The notes under the pieces are model-generated. The model was not told the DNA's origin. It saw only the letters and a program-made list of their open reading frames with translations, and made no database searches. This document shows positions 36,412 to 47,031 of a stretch of DNA of 64,000 nucleotides, piece by piece. Source of the DNA: Sarcodiotheca gaudichaudii (taxonomy: Eukaryota; Rhodophyta; Florideophyceae; Gigartinales; Solieriaceae); the NCBI GenBank assembly GCA_032355985.1, contig JAUKVZ010000003.1, positions 1 to 64,000 on the forward strand, written 5' to 3'. The position numbers and the translations under genes are program-made. Position 1 is the first letter of the stretch. Every line of letters begins with the position of its first letter.

Positions 36412-38136
36412 ATGCACTTCCCGCTGCTGATCGCCGAGGACGCACATTCGACGCTGATGGCGTTTGTCATCGTGCTGGCCTCTGCCGGGCTGGTGGCGAC
36501 GGCGCTTCAGCGATTCCGAGTGGCAGTGGTTCCGGCCTTTCTGGTGACGGGGGTCATCCTTGGGCCGAATGCGACGGGCGTCGTCGCCGAGCAGTCGCTC
36601 GATTACATCACTGACTTTGCGATCATTCTGCTGCTCTTCGGCATCGGTCTGCAGATTCACCTGGATACGATCCGGCGCGGGGCGGCCGTGCTTCTCACGG
36701 CGGGCATCGGCTCGGTCGTTCTCTGCACCGGCCTGGGATGGCTGACGGGACGCCTGTTCGGCCTCTCGACTCCACAGGCGCTGTGCATCGGACTGGCGCT
36801 GGCGCTTTCGTCGACTGCCGTGGTGCTTCGCGCGCTTTCGGATCGCAAGGAGCTGCATCAGTCGCCGGGTCGGCTGTCATTTGCGATTCTCATCATCCAG
36901 GATCTTGCGGTCCCGCTGATTCTCGTCCTGATCCCCGTGCTTGCGGGCCTGGAAGGCGGAGAAGGCGGCGGCCCGATCACGTTTGACGATGGACTGACGG
37001 ATGAGCTTCAAAAGGCCGTGCGCAGTCTCGTCGGCATTGCGATGATCGTGTTCGTCGGACGTTTTGCACTGCCCTACCTCCTTCGCGAAGCGGCGCGCAC
37101 GCGATCGCCGGAAGTGACACTCATCCTCTCCGTCGCGGCGGCCATCGGCGCGGCCGCCGGAACGCATGCGCTTGGATTCAGCCATGAACTCGGCGCATTC
37201 CTCGCGGGCGTGGTGCTCGCGGATACTCCCTTCCGCCATCAACTCAGCGGCCAGATCGGTCCGGCGCGCGATCTCTTCATGGCGGCATTCTTCACGGCCG
37301 TGGGCATGGTGGTGAACCCTGCGGTGCTGGTCGAATCGTGGTGGGTCGTGCTGATCGGCACGCTTCTGCTGACCGTGCTCAAAGGCGGCGCCATCAGCTT
37401 TGCTTCATGGTCGGCCGGAGCGCCTGCCGCGACGGCCATCTTCGCCGGCTGCACACTTGCTCAGGGCGGCGAGTTCAGCCTCGTGATTCTTCAGACGGGA
37501 CTCGCCGAAGGACTGATCGATCGCGAACTCGGTTCGCGCCTCGTCAGCATTATCGTGCTTTCTCTGATGGTCACGCCGCTGCTTATGGCTGCCGGCCGGC
37601 GGCTAGCGGCCAACTGCACGCGGATTGGCCCTCCGCCGTGGATTCGCAAGAGTGTCTTCGGTGAGGATGTGGCGGAGGATGATGGGCGCCAGCGCGTCAT
37701 CGTCGCAGGATTCGGACCGGTCGGCCGCGCCGTCGTGGATCGACTGACCGCAGCGGGCGTCGCCTGCACGATCATTGAACTCAATCCGTCCACGGTGGAC
37801 GCCCAGACCAAGCTCGGACGGCGCATCATCTTCGGCGACGCATCAAATGCGTCCGTCCTTGAATCGGCCGGTGTCGAGGGCGCCGAAGCCGTCATCCTGA
37901 CGATCCCAGATGATGACGCCACGCTTCGCGCATGCGAGACGATTCGCAGAGTCGCGCCGGAGACGTTCATCGCGGCGCGCGCCAACTTTGTCAGCCGCGG
38001 CATGCTTGCTTCCGGCCTCGGCGCCGATCTGGTGACAGTCGATGAGCTTGCAGCCGCCGAAATCATGCAGCGCGAAGTGATGAATCGACTGCGCGGCAAG
38101 CCCGTTGAAGTCGCCGAAGCGACAGGCGCTGACTAG
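36412..38136 (+). CDS. Kef-type monovalent cation:proton antiporter with TrkA-N domain
   Basis: 574 residues. About twelve hydrophobic segments fill residues 1-390 (CPA2 family: LVTGVILGPNATGVV, LSSTAVVLRAL, GAFLAGVVLADTPFRHQL, QGGEFSLVILQTGL). A cytosolic TrkA-N/RCK domain spans about 420-545 (VIVAGFGPVGRAVVDRL, IFGDASN). It should exchange K+ or Na+ for H+ across the inner membrane, gated by nucleotide or NAD(H) binding, like KefB/KefC/YbaL. Its stop codon overlaps the stop of convergent trxB (shared CTAG). Confidence 0.92.
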   Translation: MHFPLLIAEDAHSTLMAFVIVLASAGLVATALQRFRVAVVPAFLVTGVILGPNATGVVAEQSLDYITDFAIILLLFGIGLQIHLDTIRRGAAVLLTAGIGSVVLCTGLGWLTGRLFGLSTPQALCIGLALALSSTAVVLRALSDRKELHQSPGRLSFAILIIQDLAVPLILVLIPVLAGLEGGEGGGPITFDDGLTDELQKAVRSLVGIAMIVFVGRFALPYLLREAARTRSPEVTLILSVAAAIGAAAGTHALGFSHELGAFLAGVVLADTPFRHQLSGQIGPARDLFMAAFFTAVGMVVNPAVLVESWWVVLIGTLLLTVLKGGAISFASWSAGAPAATAIFAGCTLAQGGEFSLVILQTGLAEGLIDRELGSRLVSIIVLSLMVTPLLMAAGRRLAANCTRIGPPPWIRKSVFGEDVAEDDGRQRVIVAGFGPVGRAVVDRLTAAGVACTIIELNPSTVDAQTKLGRRIIFGDASNASVLESAGVEGAEAVILTIPDDDATLRACETIRRVAPETFIAARANFVSRGMLASGLGADLVTVDELAAAEIMQREVMNRLRGKPVEVAEATGAD

Positions 38137-39122
38137 AGGCCTTCAGCGCCTAGCCAGCGTTCAGCATCGAGAGCTGCACGGCAGCCCATGCCTGCGGCCG
38201 TCACGGCCTGCCTGTATTCGGCGTCCGCAACATCTCCGGCCGCAAAGACACCGGCAATGTTCGTATGGCTCGTGTGGCCTTCGAGCTTGATGTATCCGGC
38301 GTCATCGAGATCGATACCGGCGCCTTCGAGAAACTTCGTCGCGGGTGTATGCCCGATGGCGATGAACAACCCGGCCACTTCCATTTCAGACCGCTCACCC
38401 GTCTCAGTGTCTTCCAGCACGACGCCGCTGATGCGTTCATCGCCGAGCACATCTGCGACCTGCTTGTTCCACAGCACCTCGGCGTTTGGCTTGGAGAGGT
38501 ATCGCTCCTGCATGATCTTGCTGGCGCGCAGCTCGTCGCGCCTGTGAATGACGCTCACCTTGGAGGCGAACTTCGTCAGATAGGTCGCTTCCTCCATGGC
38601 GCTGTCGCCTCCGCCGACCACGGCAAGGTGCTGATCCCGGAAGATGGGCAGCGCGCCATCGCAGACAGCGCACGCGGAGACGCCGCCGCCGGATTGCGCC
38701 AGACGCATCTCGTTTTCCTGACCAAGCCAGTTCGCCGTGGCGCCGGTGGCAATGATGACGGCGTGCGCCTGCACCTCATCGCCGCCGCTCGTCTTGAGCT
38801 TGAAGGGCTTCGATGAAAAGTCGCACGACTCGATGTCTTCATTGATGACCTTCGTCCCGAAGCGCTCCGCCTGCTTCTGGAACATATCCATCATCTCAGG
38901 GCCGGAGACGCCATCGGGAAATCCCGGATAGTTCTCGACATCCGTCGTGAGCATGAGCTGCCCGCCGGGAAGCACAGGCGAAGGATTCTGCTTCGGCACG
39001 CCGACGTAACAGACCGGCTCCAGTTCAGCGCGGGCGGCATAGATTGCGGCCGTCCACCCCGCGGGGCCGGAGCCGATGATGACGAGACGATGCACATTGG
39101 CGTTGGAGCCGTTGTCGCTCAT
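38133..39122 (-). CDS. trxB: Thioredoxin reductase
   Basis: 329 residues. FAD motif LVIIGSGPAGWTAAIYAARA at the N-terminus, the redox-active pair C151-A-V-C154 in SACAVCDG, an NADPH motif VVGGGDSAMEEA, and the C-terminal FAD block GVFAAGDVADAEYRQAVTAAG. It transfers electrons from NADPH to thioredoxin in the cytoplasm. No trxA is adjacent in the window. Confidence 0.95.
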   Translation of the reverse strand: MSDNGSNANVHRLVIIGSGPAGWTAAIYAARAELEPVCYVGVPKQNPSPVLPGGQLMLTTDVENYPGFPDGVSGPEMMDMFQKQAERFGTKVINEDIESCDFSSKPFKLKTSGGDEVQAHAVIIATGATANWLGQENEMRLAQSGGGVSACAVCDGALPIFRDQHLAVVGGGDSAMEEATYLTKFASKVSVIHRRDELRASKIMQERYLSKPNAEVLWNKQVADVLGDERISGVVLEDTETGERSEMEVAGLFIAIGHTPATKFLEGAGIDLDDAGYIKLEGHTSHTNIAGVFAAGDVADAEYRQAVTAAGMGCRAALDAERWLGAEGL

Positions 39123-39223
39123 GAGGAATCCTTGCGAGTCGATGAAAGTCGCCGCGGAAGTGAAGTGTGCGGGATGGTCAACGTGTCAGTGAGCGGGAGT
39201 ATTCGCCAGCCGGCGCCGAAAAG

Positions 39224-41281
39224 TCAACGATCGCGCGCCAAACTGAGCATGGGCGGCCACATGAGGATGTCGGCCCCGGCGGGCCCCACATTCTTCGCCC
39301 AGTCCGCCGTGCCGTTGTAGCCGACGGAATAGAGCACGAACGTGGAGTCATCCAGCGTGATGGTGAACGATCCGCCCGCATCGGCGATGTCAGCCTCGAC
39401 CACGGTTTCGAACGTGGCAATGAGGTGGGCAAGCATGAACACGCGCTGCTCTTCCGCTGAAGCGTTCCCGCCGCCTCTCACCCGATTCAATGTCGCCTGT
39501 ACACGCTCTTGCCGAAGCGTCGATTCCCAGATGCGAATGTTCTCTTCGCGTTCTTCAGGGCTTTCCTGCGATGCATCTTCCTGCAGATCCTCAACATCGT
39601 TATCGAATGCGGCGAACAGCTCCGATAGACCTCGCTCAGCCGCCACTCGCTGCATAGCCGCTTCGAGAGCGGCGTCGCCCTGATCTCCGCCGATCGACTC
39701 GATCGTTTCGTGCACGTCGTCATATTTCTCGCGCACGTTGTCCGCATTGACATCATGCTGGGCGAGCAAGGCAATCACCTGGTCGGCGCCGACCTGCTCG
39801 AGTTCCGCGTCAGACAAGCTTTCGATGGCCTCGGTCACAACAGCGAACAACACGTTCGCCATTGCCTGCATCGCCTGTGCCTCGTCCGTGCCGCCGCCGG
39901 AGATGACCTCGATGGTGTACGGCCCCGGCTCCTCGCGATCGTTCCTGCGGAAATCCCGAATCGGAACGAAGTACTGCAGGTAGTCAACCTTGACAGCTTC
40001 GCTCGGATCGAATGGATCCAGATCGATATCGGAAATGAAGTGTGGCCGAATCGCAGCCAGCGGCGAAGGCCAGGATCGGAAGCGCTTGTGATACGCCATC
40101 ACCGCAAGCGCCGTCCGCGTGCCCGCAAGCTCCAGTCGCAGATTGAGACGCTCATCGAACAGCGGCTCCAGATTGCCGATCACCTCGTCGAGGATGGCGA
40201 AGTGCGCCTTGTCCATGCGCTCGTATTCGGTCATCTCGCTGATCGAGTCATGCGGGCTCAGCTTCCAGCGAAGCATCCAGTCGTCGTACAGACCCTCGAG
40301 CTGATCCAGCGAGTCGTACCAGCCCTTGTGATTTTCAGCGATCGCATCCCAGCGCGCGGCCTGTGAAAACAGACGAAGCTCACGCCCGGCGGAAGCCGTG
40401 CGAGCCAGCGTCGGCGCAAACTGATCCGGATGCGGCTCGCCGCGAAATTGGATCGTCGCGACGATCATCTGAAGTGCGGCATGCCTGTCGCCCTGCGGCA
40501 CTTCAATCCGTCCAATCAGAAGGTCCCGCGCATCCAGCTCCTCGACCGCATCGAGGTAATCCGCCTCGATCGCATTCTCGTCGTAGACGTACGCCACATC
40601 GCGCATGCGCTCCAGCGCCAGACGCATGGTCGTGTAGCCCCAGTAATGCTCTTCACCAAAGACGCGCCACAGCGTCATGCGACCCAGTCGCGTCAACCGA
40701 ACCAGCAGATCGAGCGATTCACCAACATTGCCGCCTGCGGCCTGCAACGTCGCCTGCACCTGCACAAGGATCGCGAGTTCCTGCAGCGCATCGAGATAAC
40801 CGAAGTTGGCCGTGGCCAGCAGATTCGTGGATCCAAGATCGACATCGACGCCGGCGTCGACGAACTCCTGCGGCGCCGAATCGCCATACGGAAGTCCGAT
40901 CTGATAAGGCGACTGAAACTCCGTGACCTCCTTGAGCGCATCAATCGCGGCGACCTGCGCCGGCGCTTCGGCCCATGTCTTGACGACATTCCATGACGGA
41001 TGATCCGGCGCCATCAATGCCGCGCTTCGCGGATCGGTGAGCACACCGGGCGGATCCTCCATCCCGATCAGTGCGGGGAAGAGGATCGTTTCCGCCCGAT
41101 CCTCATCGGTGACGAATCGAAGCAGATCGTTGACAGCTTCGATGGAGTCCTCCGGCTCTCGCGGCGGATCGATTCCGTTTCCCTGCGCAAGGGCGGGCGT
41201 CGCCAGGAGCAGGGCCGCGAAAGCGCCCAGGAGCGCCCGCGCCGGGTGAGAGTGTCGAAGTCGCGTGCCGGGATGGGCCAT
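39224..41281 (-). CDS. Large secreted planctomycete protein, function unknown
   Basis: 685 residues. A signal peptide (ALLGAFAALLLATPALA, residues 16-32) predicts export. Most of the protein is helical. Around residues 390-440 it has ALAVMAYHKRFRSWPSPLAAI and DIDLDPFDPS. Near the C-terminus it has FVLYSVGYNGTADWAKN and ADILMWPP. In many planctomycete secreted proteins these two phrases sit close together (the DPFDG...FVLYSVGxxG element); here about 190 residues, Gln/Glu-rich and helical, lie between them. No enzyme motif was recognised. The gene stands alone. Confidence 0.75.
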   Translation of the reverse strand: MAHPGTRLRHSHPARALLGAFAALLLATPALAQGNGIDPPREPEDSIEAVNDLLRFVTDEDRAETILFPALIGMEDPPGVLTDPRSAALMAPDHPSWNVVKTWAEAPAQVAAIDALKEVTEFQSPYQIGLPYGDSAPQEFVDAGVDVDLGSTNLLATANFGYLDALQELAILVQVQATLQAAGGNVGESLDLLVRLTRLGRMTLWRVFGEEHYWGYTTMRLALERMRDVAYVYDENAIEADYLDAVEELDARDLLIGRIEVPQGDRHAALQMIVATIQFRGEPHPDQFAPTLARTASAGRELRLFSQAARWDAIAENHKGWYDSLDQLEGLYDDWMLRWKLSPHDSISEMTEYERMDKAHFAILDEVIGNLEPLFDERLNLRLELAGTRTALAVMAYHKRFRSWPSPLAAIRPHFISDIDLDPFDPSEAVKVDYLQYFVPIRDFRRNDREEPGPYTIEVISGGGTDEAQAMQAMANVLFAVVTEAIESLSDAELEQVGADQVIALLAQHDVNADNVREKYDDVHETIESIGGDQGDAALEAAMQRVAAERGLSELFAAFDNDVEDLQEDASQESPEEREENIRIWESTLRQERVQATLNRVRGGGNASAEEQRVFMLAHLIATFETVVEADIADAGGSFTITLDDSTFVLYSVGYNGTADWAKNVGPAGADILMWPPMLSLARDR

Positions 41282-41400
41282 CGTGTCTCGATCTCCGTGT
41301 CGTCGAGGATTCAGGAGTCTGGTCGCCGGGATGGGGATTCTAGCGGGCTGCCCGCACGCCGCGTCCCGGCGTCAGCCCCGGGTTTCGGGGTTGGCGAGGG

Positions 41401-41431
41401 TTGTGCGCACACGCCCGGTTCCGTCTACAAT
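41401..41431 (+). promoter_or_regulatory. Possible promoter ahead of ald
   Basis: TTGTGC (41401-41406) and TACAAT (41426-41431) are spaced by 19 bases, longer than ideal. Transcription would begin about 105 bases ahead of the ald start. Confidence 0.3.
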
Positions 41432-41542
41432 CGCCGCCCGCGCCGCTCCTCTTGGTGGGCCGGCGGCGTCACCAACCCATCTCTCATGAATCCCATCACT
41501 CCCGCTGCGTCGTAGCGCGGAGATCGCATCCGGAGAGCGAAC

Positions 41543-42655
41543 ATGATCGTCGGCGTCCCCACTGAAGTGAAGTCTGATGAGTATCGAATCGGCCTGCAGC
41601 CCGTCGGCGCGGAACTGCTCGTCAAGGATGGCCACACCGTTTTGATCCAGAAGGATGGCGGCGTCGGCTCCGGATTCACCGACGATCAGTACATCGAAGC
41701 CGGCGCCCAGATCGTTGGCACCGCGGAGGAGATCTGGGGCACGGCCGACATGATCGTAAAGGTCAAGGAGCCCCAGCCGCAGGAAATCAAACTGATGCGG
41801 CGCGGGCAGCAGGTCTTCACATACTTCCACTTCGCCGCAGATAAGGGACTCACACTCGGCTGTCTCGAATCCGGCGCATGCTGCATTGCATACGAAACGC
41901 TCGAAGCGCCGGCGCCCGGCGGGAAGATCTCACTTCCATTGCTCACGCCGATGAGCGAAGTGGCAGGCAAGCTTTCCGTCCAGCAGGGCGCGAAGTATCT
42001 CGAGCGTCCGCAGGAAGGACGCGGCATTCTTCTGGGCGGCGTTCCCGGCGTGGAAGTCGGCGAGGTGCTGATTCTCGGTGGCGGCGTCGTCGGCACGAAT
42101 GCAGCCTGGATGGCCGCAGGCCTCGGCGCCAACGTCACGATTCTCGATATCGATCTCGATCGCCTGCGTTATCTGTCAGAGGTGATGCCGGCGAACGTCA
42201 CGACGATCTACTCGGAGATTCATGCGATTCGCAAGTATCTGGAAATCTCCGATCTGGTCATCGGCGCCGTGCTGATTCACGCCGCCAAGGCGCCGAGACT
42301 CGTCAGCCGCGAAGATCTGAAGCGCATGAAGCCCGGCGCAGTCATCGTGGATGTGGCGATCGATCAGGGTGGCTGCGTGGAAACCGCCAGGGCGACGACA
42401 CACAGCGCACCGACGTACATCGTCGATGACATCGTGCACTACTGCGTGGCGAATATGCCCGGCGCCGTCGGACGCACAAGCACGCAGGCGCTGACGAATG
42501 CGACGCTTCCCTGGGTGCTCAAGCTGGCGCGCGAAGGAGCGCATCGTCTTGCTGAGCAGGATCGATGGTTCCGTCCGGCGATCAACATGGATGGCGGCGC
42601 GCTTTTCAATCAACCCGTCGCGGAAGCGCACGGACTGGAAGTTGTGCACGCCTGA
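41543..42655 (+). CDS. ald: Alanine dehydrogenase
   Basis: 370 residues, the standard length, with GGAGAG six bases upstream. Signatures: VGVPTEVKSDEYRIGLQPVG at the N-terminus, MIVKVKEPQPQE, EVAGKLSVQQGAKYLE, the NAD-binding GGGVVGTNAAWMAAGLGANV, and VDVAIDQGGCVETARATTHS. It interconverts L-alanine and pyruvate with NAD and ammonia in the cytoplasm, forming a hexamer in known members. No neighbouring gene shares the pathway. Confidence 0.95.
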   Translation: MIVGVPTEVKSDEYRIGLQPVGAELLVKDGHTVLIQKDGGVGSGFTDDQYIEAGAQIVGTAEEIWGTADMIVKVKEPQPQEIKLMRRGQQVFTYFHFAADKGLTLGCLESGACCIAYETLEAPAPGGKISLPLLTPMSEVAGKLSVQQGAKYLERPQEGRGILLGGVPGVEVGEVLILGGGVVGTNAAWMAAGLGANVTILDIDLDRLRYLSEVMPANVTTIYSEIHAIRKYLEISDLVIGAVLIHAAKAPRLVSREDLKRMKPGAVIVDVAIDQGGCVETARATTHSAPTYIVDDIVHYCVANMPGAVGRTSTQALTNATLPWVLKLAREGAHRLAEQDRWFRPAINMDGGALFNQPVAEAHGLEVVHA

Positions 42656-42694
42656 TTGTGACCTCCGGCGCGCAGCGGCTGAAATCACTGATTC

Positions 42695-42739
42695 CAAAAA
42701 ATTGACGAGACCGAAGGTGTTCACTCTTCGGTCCCGTCA
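42695..42739 (-). terminator. Terminator downstream of obg (also a hairpin after ald)
   Basis: A 13-base-pair stem with one mismatch (42703-42716 with 42726-42739). On the minus strand it is followed by a T6 run (complement of 42696-42701), so it ends obg transcripts about 160 bases past the stop. On the plus strand it lies about 50 bases past ald but lacks a T run. Confidence 0.75.
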
Positions 42740-42898
42740 GTCATCAGTCGGTAAGTCTGCCGCGTTGGTTGACTGCACGGAGACCCGATCACACTATGCG
42801 GTTCCGGGTCAACCGCAAGATCAAAGAACCGTCGCTTCAAGACACGTCAGAATGCGATGCCAGCGGCTGGCATGTCTCGATCGAGACACGTCGCAGAC

Positions 42899-44279
<1,381 letters not shown>

Positions 44280-44286
44280 CGTCGCT

Positions 44287-44315
44287 TTGAGCGGGCGCAT
44301 CAGAAGGCCTACCCT
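44287..44315 (+). promoter_or_regulatory. Probable promoter of miaB
   Basis: TTGAGC (44287-44292), a 17-base spacer and TACCCT (44310-44315), which ends 9 bases before the miaB ATG. The spacing is optimal, and the start of transcription would fall at or just before the start codon. Confidence 0.5.
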
Positions 44316-44324
44316 GACGGGTTC

Positions 44325-45977
44325 ATGCCTCAGGCACGCGTTTATCTTGAGACCTTCGGCTGCCAGATGAACGAGCTCGATTCGGAGCTCGTGCAGGGTC
44401 AGCTTCAGTCACTTGGCTATCGCATGACGCGGCAGGCCGAGGATGCGGACATCGTCCTCTACAACACCTGCTCCGTGCGCGATCTGGCCGAGCAGAAAGT
44501 TCGCTCGCGCCTGGGCGAGGTCGCCCTTCGCAAGAAGAGTGAGCCGGGGCTGGTTGTCGGCGTGCTGGGCTGCATGGCCGAGCGGGATGGTGAGGATCTG
44601 ATTCGGCGCATGCCCGTCGTGGACATCCTCTGCGGGCCCGGCGAACTCGACAAACTGCCTGCTCTGCTGGATAACGCCTGCCGCACGCGCAGTTCGCTTG
44701 TGGCTGGCGCTCCCGAAGACAGCCATCACAACCAGCGATCAGCCCGGGAAGTGGCGCTACAGGGCAGCACGAGCCGTCGCAGCGGCACGCTGGCCGCGGC
44801 CGGAGATGATCTGGAACTGCTCGATCTATCGCGGGCGATTTCCCCTACGGATCACGGCGGCAGCGCGTATGTCCGCATCACGCGCGGCTGCAACAAGTTC
44901 TGCACCTATTGCGTCGTGCCCTTCACGCGCGGGGCCGAGATGCATCGGCCGCCGGATCACATCATCGACGAGTGCAAGCGTCTGGCTGACGCGGGTGTGC
45001 TGGAAGTGACGCTTCTGGGCCAGACGGTGAATCACTATCGATTCGAGCACGGGGCGGCCGTCGCCGTGGGAGGCGTCACGCAGCCCCAGAAAGGCCGTTC
45101 CTACAAGGGCGGCCATCGGCGTGATCCCTTCGATGGCGAGCGGGTGACGACGTTCGCCGACCTGCTTCGTCGCATCCATGAGGAAGTTCCGGCCATCCAG
45201 CGCCTGCGATTCGTGACGAGCTATCCGAGGGATTTCGGCGATGACGTGCTGGAGGTCATCCGGGATTCGCCTCGAATCTGCCGCTATCTGCACGTACCGG
45301 CGCAGTCAGGCTCCAACAGTGTCTTGGAGCGGATGAATCGTGGATACAGCGTCGAGGAGTACGTGGAGTTCATCGATCGAGCGCGGGGGATTCTCGATGA
45401 ACCGGAGATTGATCGGCCGCTGACACTCGCGGGAGACATGATCGTCGGCTTCCCGGGTGAGACGGATGCGGATTTTGAAGCATCCATCGCGCTGCTCGAA
45501 CGCGTGCGCTACAAGAACTGCTTCATCTTCAAGTACTCGCCCAGGCCGGGCACGGTGGCGTTCGATCGCATACCGGACGATGTGCCGGAGCGCATCAAGC
45601 GCGAACGGAACAATCGCCTGCTCGCGGTGCAGCAAGGCATCAGCGATGAGCTGTCGAAGCAACAGATCGGGCGCACGCTCAGCGTCTTCGTGCAGGGCGT
45701 CAGCGCACAGGAGCGCAAGCGACGTCAGAAGCAGGCCGGGGCGCTGCAGGGGCTGACGATCAATGGCGCTGATCCGCAGCAACCCATTGCAGAGGAAGAG
45801 CCGCCGCGGGACGTGCAGATGTGCGCCCGCACTGATGGGGATCTGATCGTGCTCTTCGATGCGCCGCAGGGTGTCGCTCCGGACGATCTGATCGGGCGCA
45901 TCGTGCCCGTTCGCGTCACGGGCGCAAGCTCGCTGAGCATGTTTGGCCAGCTTATTTCCGGACGCCCGAGCAGCTAA
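44325..45977 (+). CDS. miaB: tRNA-2-methylthio-N6-dimethylallyladenosine synthase MiaB
   Basis: 550 residues, longer than the usual 440-480. N-terminal domain Cys13, Cys49 and Cys83 (ETFGCQMNELDS, YNTCSVRDLAEQKVRSR, LGCMAER) bind one 4Fe-4S cluster. The radical SAM triad C189-x3-C193-x2-C196 lies in RGCNKFCTYCVVPFTRG. A C-terminal TRAM domain contacts tRNA. The enzyme methylthiolates i6A37 in tRNAs reading UNN codons. Extra length comes from inserts at about residues 126-160, 240-273 and 465-500. The start matches the family. Confidence 0.94.
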   Translation: MPQARVYLETFGCQMNELDSELVQGQLQSLGYRMTRQAEDADIVLYNTCSVRDLAEQKVRSRLGEVALRKKSEPGLVVGVLGCMAERDGEDLIRRMPVVDILCGPGELDKLPALLDNACRTRSSLVAGAPEDSHHNQRSAREVALQGSTSRRSGTLAAAGDDLELLDLSRAISPTDHGGSAYVRITRGCNKFCTYCVVPFTRGAEMHRPPDHIIDECKRLADAGVLEVTLLGQTVNHYRFEHGAAVAVGGVTQPQKGRSYKGGHRRDPFDGERVTTFADLLRRIHEEVPAIQRLRFVTSYPRDFGDDVLEVIRDSPRICRYLHVPAQSGSNSVLERMNRGYSVEEYVEFIDRARGILDEPEIDRPLTLAGDMIVGFPGETDADFEASIALLERVRYKNCFIFKYSPRPGTVAFDRIPDDVPERIKRERNNRLLAVQQGISDELSKQQIGRTLSVFVQGVSAQERKRRQKQAGALQGLTINGADPQQPIAEEEPPRDVQMCARTDGDLIVLFDAPQGVAPDDLIGRIVPVRVTGASSLSMFGQLISGRPSS

Positions 45978-46074
45978 ACACCTTTGTTTTCAGTGTCTGA
46001 GCGGCGGTCGGCCCGAGAAATCGGGGGTCTTCGCGGCCCGGGTAAAAATGCGGCGACTTTGCTCGGAATTGCGC

Positions 46075-46102
46075 TTGTGTCACTTCGAGACTGCGGTATG
46101 GT
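46075..46102 (+). promoter_or_regulatory. Possible promoter of the first sorting-tail protein gene
   Basis: TTGTGT (46075-46080) and TATGGT (46097-46102) with a 16-base spacer. The predicted leader of about 120 bases contains a GACCTC/GGGGTC hairpin (near 46109-46128) and a GGGAG ribosome site before the ATG at 46230. Confidence 0.4.
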
Positions 46103-46229
46103 GAAGGCGACCTCTCGCACAGGGGTCGGAGTTTTGATGCACGAAAATTGGGTATGACGAGCGGACCGGCCATCGGTCTGTAAGTCCGGGAATCCGCGCT
46201 GTCCGCACAACGGCGCAAGGGAGTCTCAG

Positions 46230-46925
46230 ATGTTCAGCCGCACGCTGACTGCTGTGGTCGGAGTCTGCGCATTCGCAGGCGCCGCCCCCGCGGCAATCAC
46301 ATTTACGTTCGATGACCCGAGTTCCGCCCGGGAGACGCGCTACTCCCAGAATGACGGCGGCCCGGGCGGCGAGTTGTCTTATTCGCCGAACGTCATGGTC
46401 GACCTGGTCGTGGATGCGACCCAGGAAGGCGCCGCCATGCCGTGGGTCTTCGAGTCACGCCTCACGATCGATATCGCCGTCTCGGACGCGGTCTCGCCGG
46501 GCATTCCGATCGCTGACACGACCGGCACGTTTTTCTTCGAGATCATTGACGATGCGCGCGGCGTCGAGACGTACGTGGAGATCCTTCGCGGCACGTTCAA
46601 TCTCGGAACGCTCTTTGCCGTCGATACGGCGGGCGCCGTGCTTTCATCGACCGTCGGCGGCATGGTCTACGAAGCCTCCAACGATCTGGCGGACATGCTC
46701 GCGAACATCGGGATCAACGATCTCGCGAATGACTTCAGCGTCTTCGACGCGGCGTTCACACTGACCAACATCTCGCCGAACGCCACGCTCGACGAGAACG
46801 ACAGCTTCGAGGATTTCACAGCAGATACGGCATACACGGGCACCGCAAATGTGCCCGCGCCCGGCGTCGCAGCGCTCATGCTCGTCACCGGCGGAGTCGG
46901 CGCAGCCAGGCGTCGGCGTCACTGA
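46230..46925 (+). CDS. Secreted protein with exosortase-type C-terminal sorting tail
   Basis: 231 residues. Signal peptide (TAVVGVCAFAGAAPAA) and a C-terminal tail NVPAPGVAALMLVTGGVGAA followed by RRRRH, the Phycisphaerae version of the PEP-CTERM signal (Pro-containing motif, hydrophobic helix, Arg cluster). Such proteins are exported, cleaved by an exosortase and placed at the surface or released. The middle is beta-rich and acidic with no recognised domain. It is followed after about 107 bases by another protein with the same type of tail. Confidence 0.85.
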   Translation: MFSRTLTAVVGVCAFAGAAPAAITFTFDDPSSARETRYSQNDGGPGGELSYSPNVMVDLVVDATQEGAAMPWVFESRLTIDIAVSDAVSPGIPIADTTGTFFFEIIDDARGVETYVEILRGTFNLGTLFAVDTAGAVLSSTVGGMVYEASNDLADMLANIGINDLANDFSVFDAAFTLTNISPNATLDENDSFEDFTADTAYTGTANVPAPGVAALMLVTGGVGAARRRRH

Positions 46926-46937
46926 GTCAGACATTTG

Positions 46938-46959
46938 CTCTCACGACGGATCGTGAGAG
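46938..46959 (+). other. Perfect hairpin between the two sorting-tail genes
   Basis: CTCTCACGA and TCGTGAGAG form a 9-base-pair stem around loop CGGA, 13 bases after the stop of the first gene. No T run follows, so it may protect the 3' end of the message or act as a weak terminator. Confidence 0.5.
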
Positions 46960-47031
46960 TGCACAACGCACAGGCACACGCATTCAGCGCCGTCCCGCCT
47001 CCTCCCCGGCGCTGGAGAAGAGAGAGTCTCG

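Noticed and set aside
46100-46230. c-di-GMP riboswitch-like piece (CGCACAGGG) in the leader of the first sorting-tail gene
   Set aside because: Only a short piece matches. The second conserved helix and the tetraloop-receptor parts of the class I riboswitch are absent, and the piece is part of a simple GACCTC/GGGGTC hairpin.
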